Source: Plantago major (Eukaryota > Streptophyta > Magnoliopsida > Lamiales > Plantaginaceae). From it: a stretch of 64,000 bases of DNA. The notes beneath the pieces are model-generated. The model was not told the origin of the DNA. It ran no database searches and saw only the letters and a list, made by a program, of their open reading frames with translations. The position numbers and the translations under genes were made by a program. Below, in pieces: positions 61,380 through 64,000 of this stretch (positions are counted from its first letter, which is position 1; each line of letters begins with the position of its first letter). The stretch covers positions 3,906,001-3,970,000 of the forward strand of contig CM048843.1 in assembly GCA_026545765.1 (NCBI GenBank). The letters are read 5' to 3'.

Positions 61380-62715
61380 CTCCACAACCCTAATTCCTAG
61401 TTGACATGAACCGAAATGGAAAACCCCCTTCTTCTCTCGGAGATTCGGCTTCCCGATTAATCAGCGTTTGATAACGATCGATCTCCGTGGGAAGCCAATT
61501 CAAGCGGTGAAGAACGAGCTAAAATTGACCAATTGAAACCGCTGTAAATTCTTCGAAACGTGGAGTGCGAATTAGCGTGTGAGAGAAGAATGGAAAATGT
61601 GCTTAGTGTTTACTAGGTGAAGCCGTCCAAAGCCTCTGCCAAATGAAGCGGTGTAGAACGAGCTTGGAGTCATCCGTAACCATGGGTAGCAGATCCTTTT
61701 CCGGATTCCATTCGGCTAATTTGATCTGCTAAATTGTTTCTTAATTTTGGTTTTTCATTTCCTCAGGCTTCGGAGTTGGCTGTGGATTTGGAGGTCACTT
61801 CTTCATTTACTGTCTTTTCCATTTAACTTTGATTTGCCAAATGGTATCTTCTTCCTGTTTTATGAAACACATCAATGCAATTTGCATGTGTATGTCTATT
61901 AAGTTTCCATTCTAGCTGTCCTTTCCATTCTGTGCTTAGTATCTAGCTGCCTCTGAGCTTCTGATAAAGTCATATATTGATTAACTAATATGGTTTAGTG
62001 TTGTATGATAACTTTGAATATTTTATTAGATGTCTATATGCTCTATCCTATTCTCAGTATTCATCTAGACAGGGAAGGCAATATGTGGTCAAATGGGGAG
62101 CTTTAATTGATTAGAAAGTTCACAAGTTGCAGTTTTGTGACTCTGTATTGGTTTTCGGTTCAGATTGGAGGAGTTTGGGTCTGGTAGTATTTTTTATTAC
62201 CGGTAGTTCTATTTTGGTTGTATTGGTCTGATTTAGTTTTTAGCTTTTGATATGTGGCTGTACTTTGACAGGTTATATCACTTCTTGTGCTTTAATTTCA
62301 TTGCAATAAAATGCCAAATGTATTTTACAATTTTCTAGTGTGGTTCGTGCTTCGCAGTATGCCAAAATAATAATAATCACATAGCTCTTTTGTTATGAAT
62401 TGTGAACCCGAGTATGAATGTGATACTAGTAAGTGAACTGTACACATGAATACTCATTTGCTCGTTTACTTACCTTCAGTGATCTGTACACCTTTTCTTT
62501 GGTTGCACGTGTCATGAAATGGTGATTTTAAAATTTCATCACTAATTCTTGCAATGACCGGTAACTATTTTTTGTTGTAGTATAAAATTCTATCCAAATA
62601 GCTCAGGTCTTAAAAATAAAATCAAATGAATAGTGTGTTAAAAAACGCAATAAAAATAGCAGGTCCTGTAACTAAATTAAATGAATAGTGTATTAAAAAC
62701 TCAACCGGTTTCATT
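61380..62715. other. Possible 5' end of an unidentified transcript, then non-coding DNA
   Basis: Between about 61380 and 61800 the base composition becomes balanced and gene-like (AACCCTAATTCC, GGAGATTCGGCTTCCCG), as in a first exon or 5' UTR, but no frame codes for anything I know. The rest to 62715 is intron-like, T-rich DNA. Confidence 0.3.
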
Positions 62716-62759
62716 TTAGAGTCCGGCTCCATGCTAGATTTGGCCAAAATGCGGAAGGT

Positions 62760-64000
62760 CTACATCACAGGATCTTCTTCAAGCCCCCATGTAAAGTCCA
62801 GATATATGGTATTGGAATGATGCTCATAGTGATCTTGTACAAGTTTGTTCAAGTCCTTGTCACTTTCTATACTGATAGGATCACCAATATACTGATGTGC
62901 CTTGATTCTATAGGCTGCTTCTAGCACTTTTCCCACCGTCATTGTCATTTGATCAAATTCAGTAGGTATAGGATGGTAATCCTCCATTTCTGGTAATTTG
63001 CGAGCATATACACAAATTGGAGGCCTACAGAAAAATAAGTGTATAGTCAATTATTATTTTGGTACGAGTTGTAAAAAGAAAAGTGCATGAATGGAACGGG
63101 GCATCTTTAAGAAAAAATGGCAAGAGTAATCACACATGCTGTGGCTTTATTACATTGTGAAAATACAACATATTTGCTAATCTCTTGCAGTGGAGATAGA
63201 CTCCTCTGGTACATCGCATTGCGTGACAAAGTAAGTGTGTAACACTACATATGTCGATATAAAATAAATTTGCAAAATTGACTTCTTACAGGTCAATAGC
63301 GATTAACACATTCGAAAATATAAGGTTTAGGCACATATAGCCCGCATTGTAGCCGTAATATTGTTGATCGGTGTTATATGGCGAGATTGAATCAACATCT
63401 GAAAGTTAAATATCAATCATCAACATGCTATCCTTACCCGTCTTGTTGTTGTGGAGTCTTAAGATGCACCATCTTAAATTTGTGCCAATCTGAATGTATA
63501 AATTCTTGCTCTTTATATATTTCTCTCCATATCTTGCTGATCTTCTCTAATCTTGTAACCTGTTCAAATTATTTCACATATAAAACAAGAAGAGCATACA
63601 TGTATTGTTTGTATGTGTAAATCTTGCATTTCTCACCGCTTTCCGAACAAGAAACTGCCTGTGTTGTCTTGCTGATGGACTTGTCAATGTGTCAAAAATG
63701 AATATTTTCTGGAATCCAATGTTGATCGTGGCAGACAACCAGTGCTTTTCTACGTGAATTGGGATGGTAATGGTTCTGCATTCTGATGGATCTCCTCTGA
63801 GAAATTTTTTTTCACCTCCAAATATCATCTTGTCTATATGAGCATCTTCATTTGAGTCATTAATAGCCTGTGTCTACAATTTAATACCAGAAATACAATT
63901 ACTCAAAGTTCGCATATGACTGTTGAATTCACATTGAATTTGAACATACCAAAAACCATGTAGGGAAACACCAGTGGCAGCTGCTATAGGAGTCTGATCT
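62760..64000 (-). pseudogene. Ulp1-type (C48) cysteine protease sequence, partial
   Basis: Ulp1 proteases remove SUMO from proteins; many plant copies sit in Mutator-like transposons. Exons on the minus strand: a piece ending at the window edge (TPIAAATGVSLHG, about 64000-63953); 63867-63637 with PIHVEKHW...FIFDTL, where the catalytic His and Asp are exactly 17 residues apart as in Ulp1; 63559-63438 (TRLEKISKIW, DWHKFKMV). A following block near 63345-63300 reads CGLYVPKPYIFECV in the expected place of the catalytic Cys, but its acceptor and frame are disrupted. A further block at 63024-62760, ending in a stop, has a tidy acceptor and reads IESDKDLNKLVQDHY; its family is unclear. The disrupted Cys exon suggests a pseudogene, although an unusual gene model is possible. 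The N-terminal part lies outside the window. Confidence 0.6.

Overview
The window is nuclear DNA of a flowering plant, most likely a core eudicot. It has spliced genes with GT-AG introns, an AT-rich background, plant-specific protein families (a UGT85-type glucosyltransferase, a DENND6-type DENN protein, an ARP1-like single-RRM protein), a plastid ndhF fragment in the nucleus, and layer upon layer of plant transposable elements. An asterid is possible because the UGT resembles the iridoid glucosyltransferase branch, but the sequence does not prove it. There are no bacterial operons, CRISPR arrays or tRNA genes that I can see.

Left part (1-18.3 kb): a nuclear plastid ndhF fragment (294-509, minus) is followed by an intact two-exon UGT85-like gene (1397-3044, plus). 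Next is a decayed, intron-containing copy of the organellar methionyl-tRNA synthetase gene (about 3.7-9.1 kb, plus), broken by stops, frameshifts, lost exons, a Copia-type LTR and a MITE. Then come a Cassandra-like 5S-box TRIM element (9566-9993) and a six-exon gene for an ARP1-like RRM protein (13086-18269, plus) with two small uORFs just before its start codon.

Middle (18.9-33 kb): a transposon-rich block. It holds two large solo LTRs with exact 5-bp target duplications (20348-22934, GATGC; 23845-27229, GATAT). The first encloses a 1.2-kb foldback element and a long AT microsatellite; the second contains a 14-unit minisatellite. The older host sequence around them carries the promoter, 5' UTR and first three exons of a UDP-apiose/UDP-xylose synthase (AXS) gene on the minus strand, degenerate and split by the second LTR. 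A Stowaway-type MITE, a 5'-truncated LINE tail and a short ORF behind an E2F-like site follow.

Right part (33-64 kb): an intact DENND6-type gene (coding 34980-39437, plus, with one GC-AG intron), a Stowaway MITE, a nearly complete young Ty1-Copia element (43799-48913, TSD AATAT, two frameshifts), and a 1.44-kb near-perfect palindromic element (50037-51474). Then comes a four-level nest: a TRIM copy split by a hAT-like element, which holds a MITE and a large solo LTR, which in turn holds a CACTA element. A second CACTA of the same family lies next to it, inside an unrecognised minus-strand reading frame. The window ends inside a minus-strand Ulp1-type (C48) cysteine protease sequence.

The genes are unrelated and independently transcribed; nothing suggests a cluster. 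Most of the interest lies in the history of the transposons: exact insertion sites, nesting order, captured or duplicated gene fragments, and large inverted-repeat elements. I did not find convincing evidence of a new functional system.
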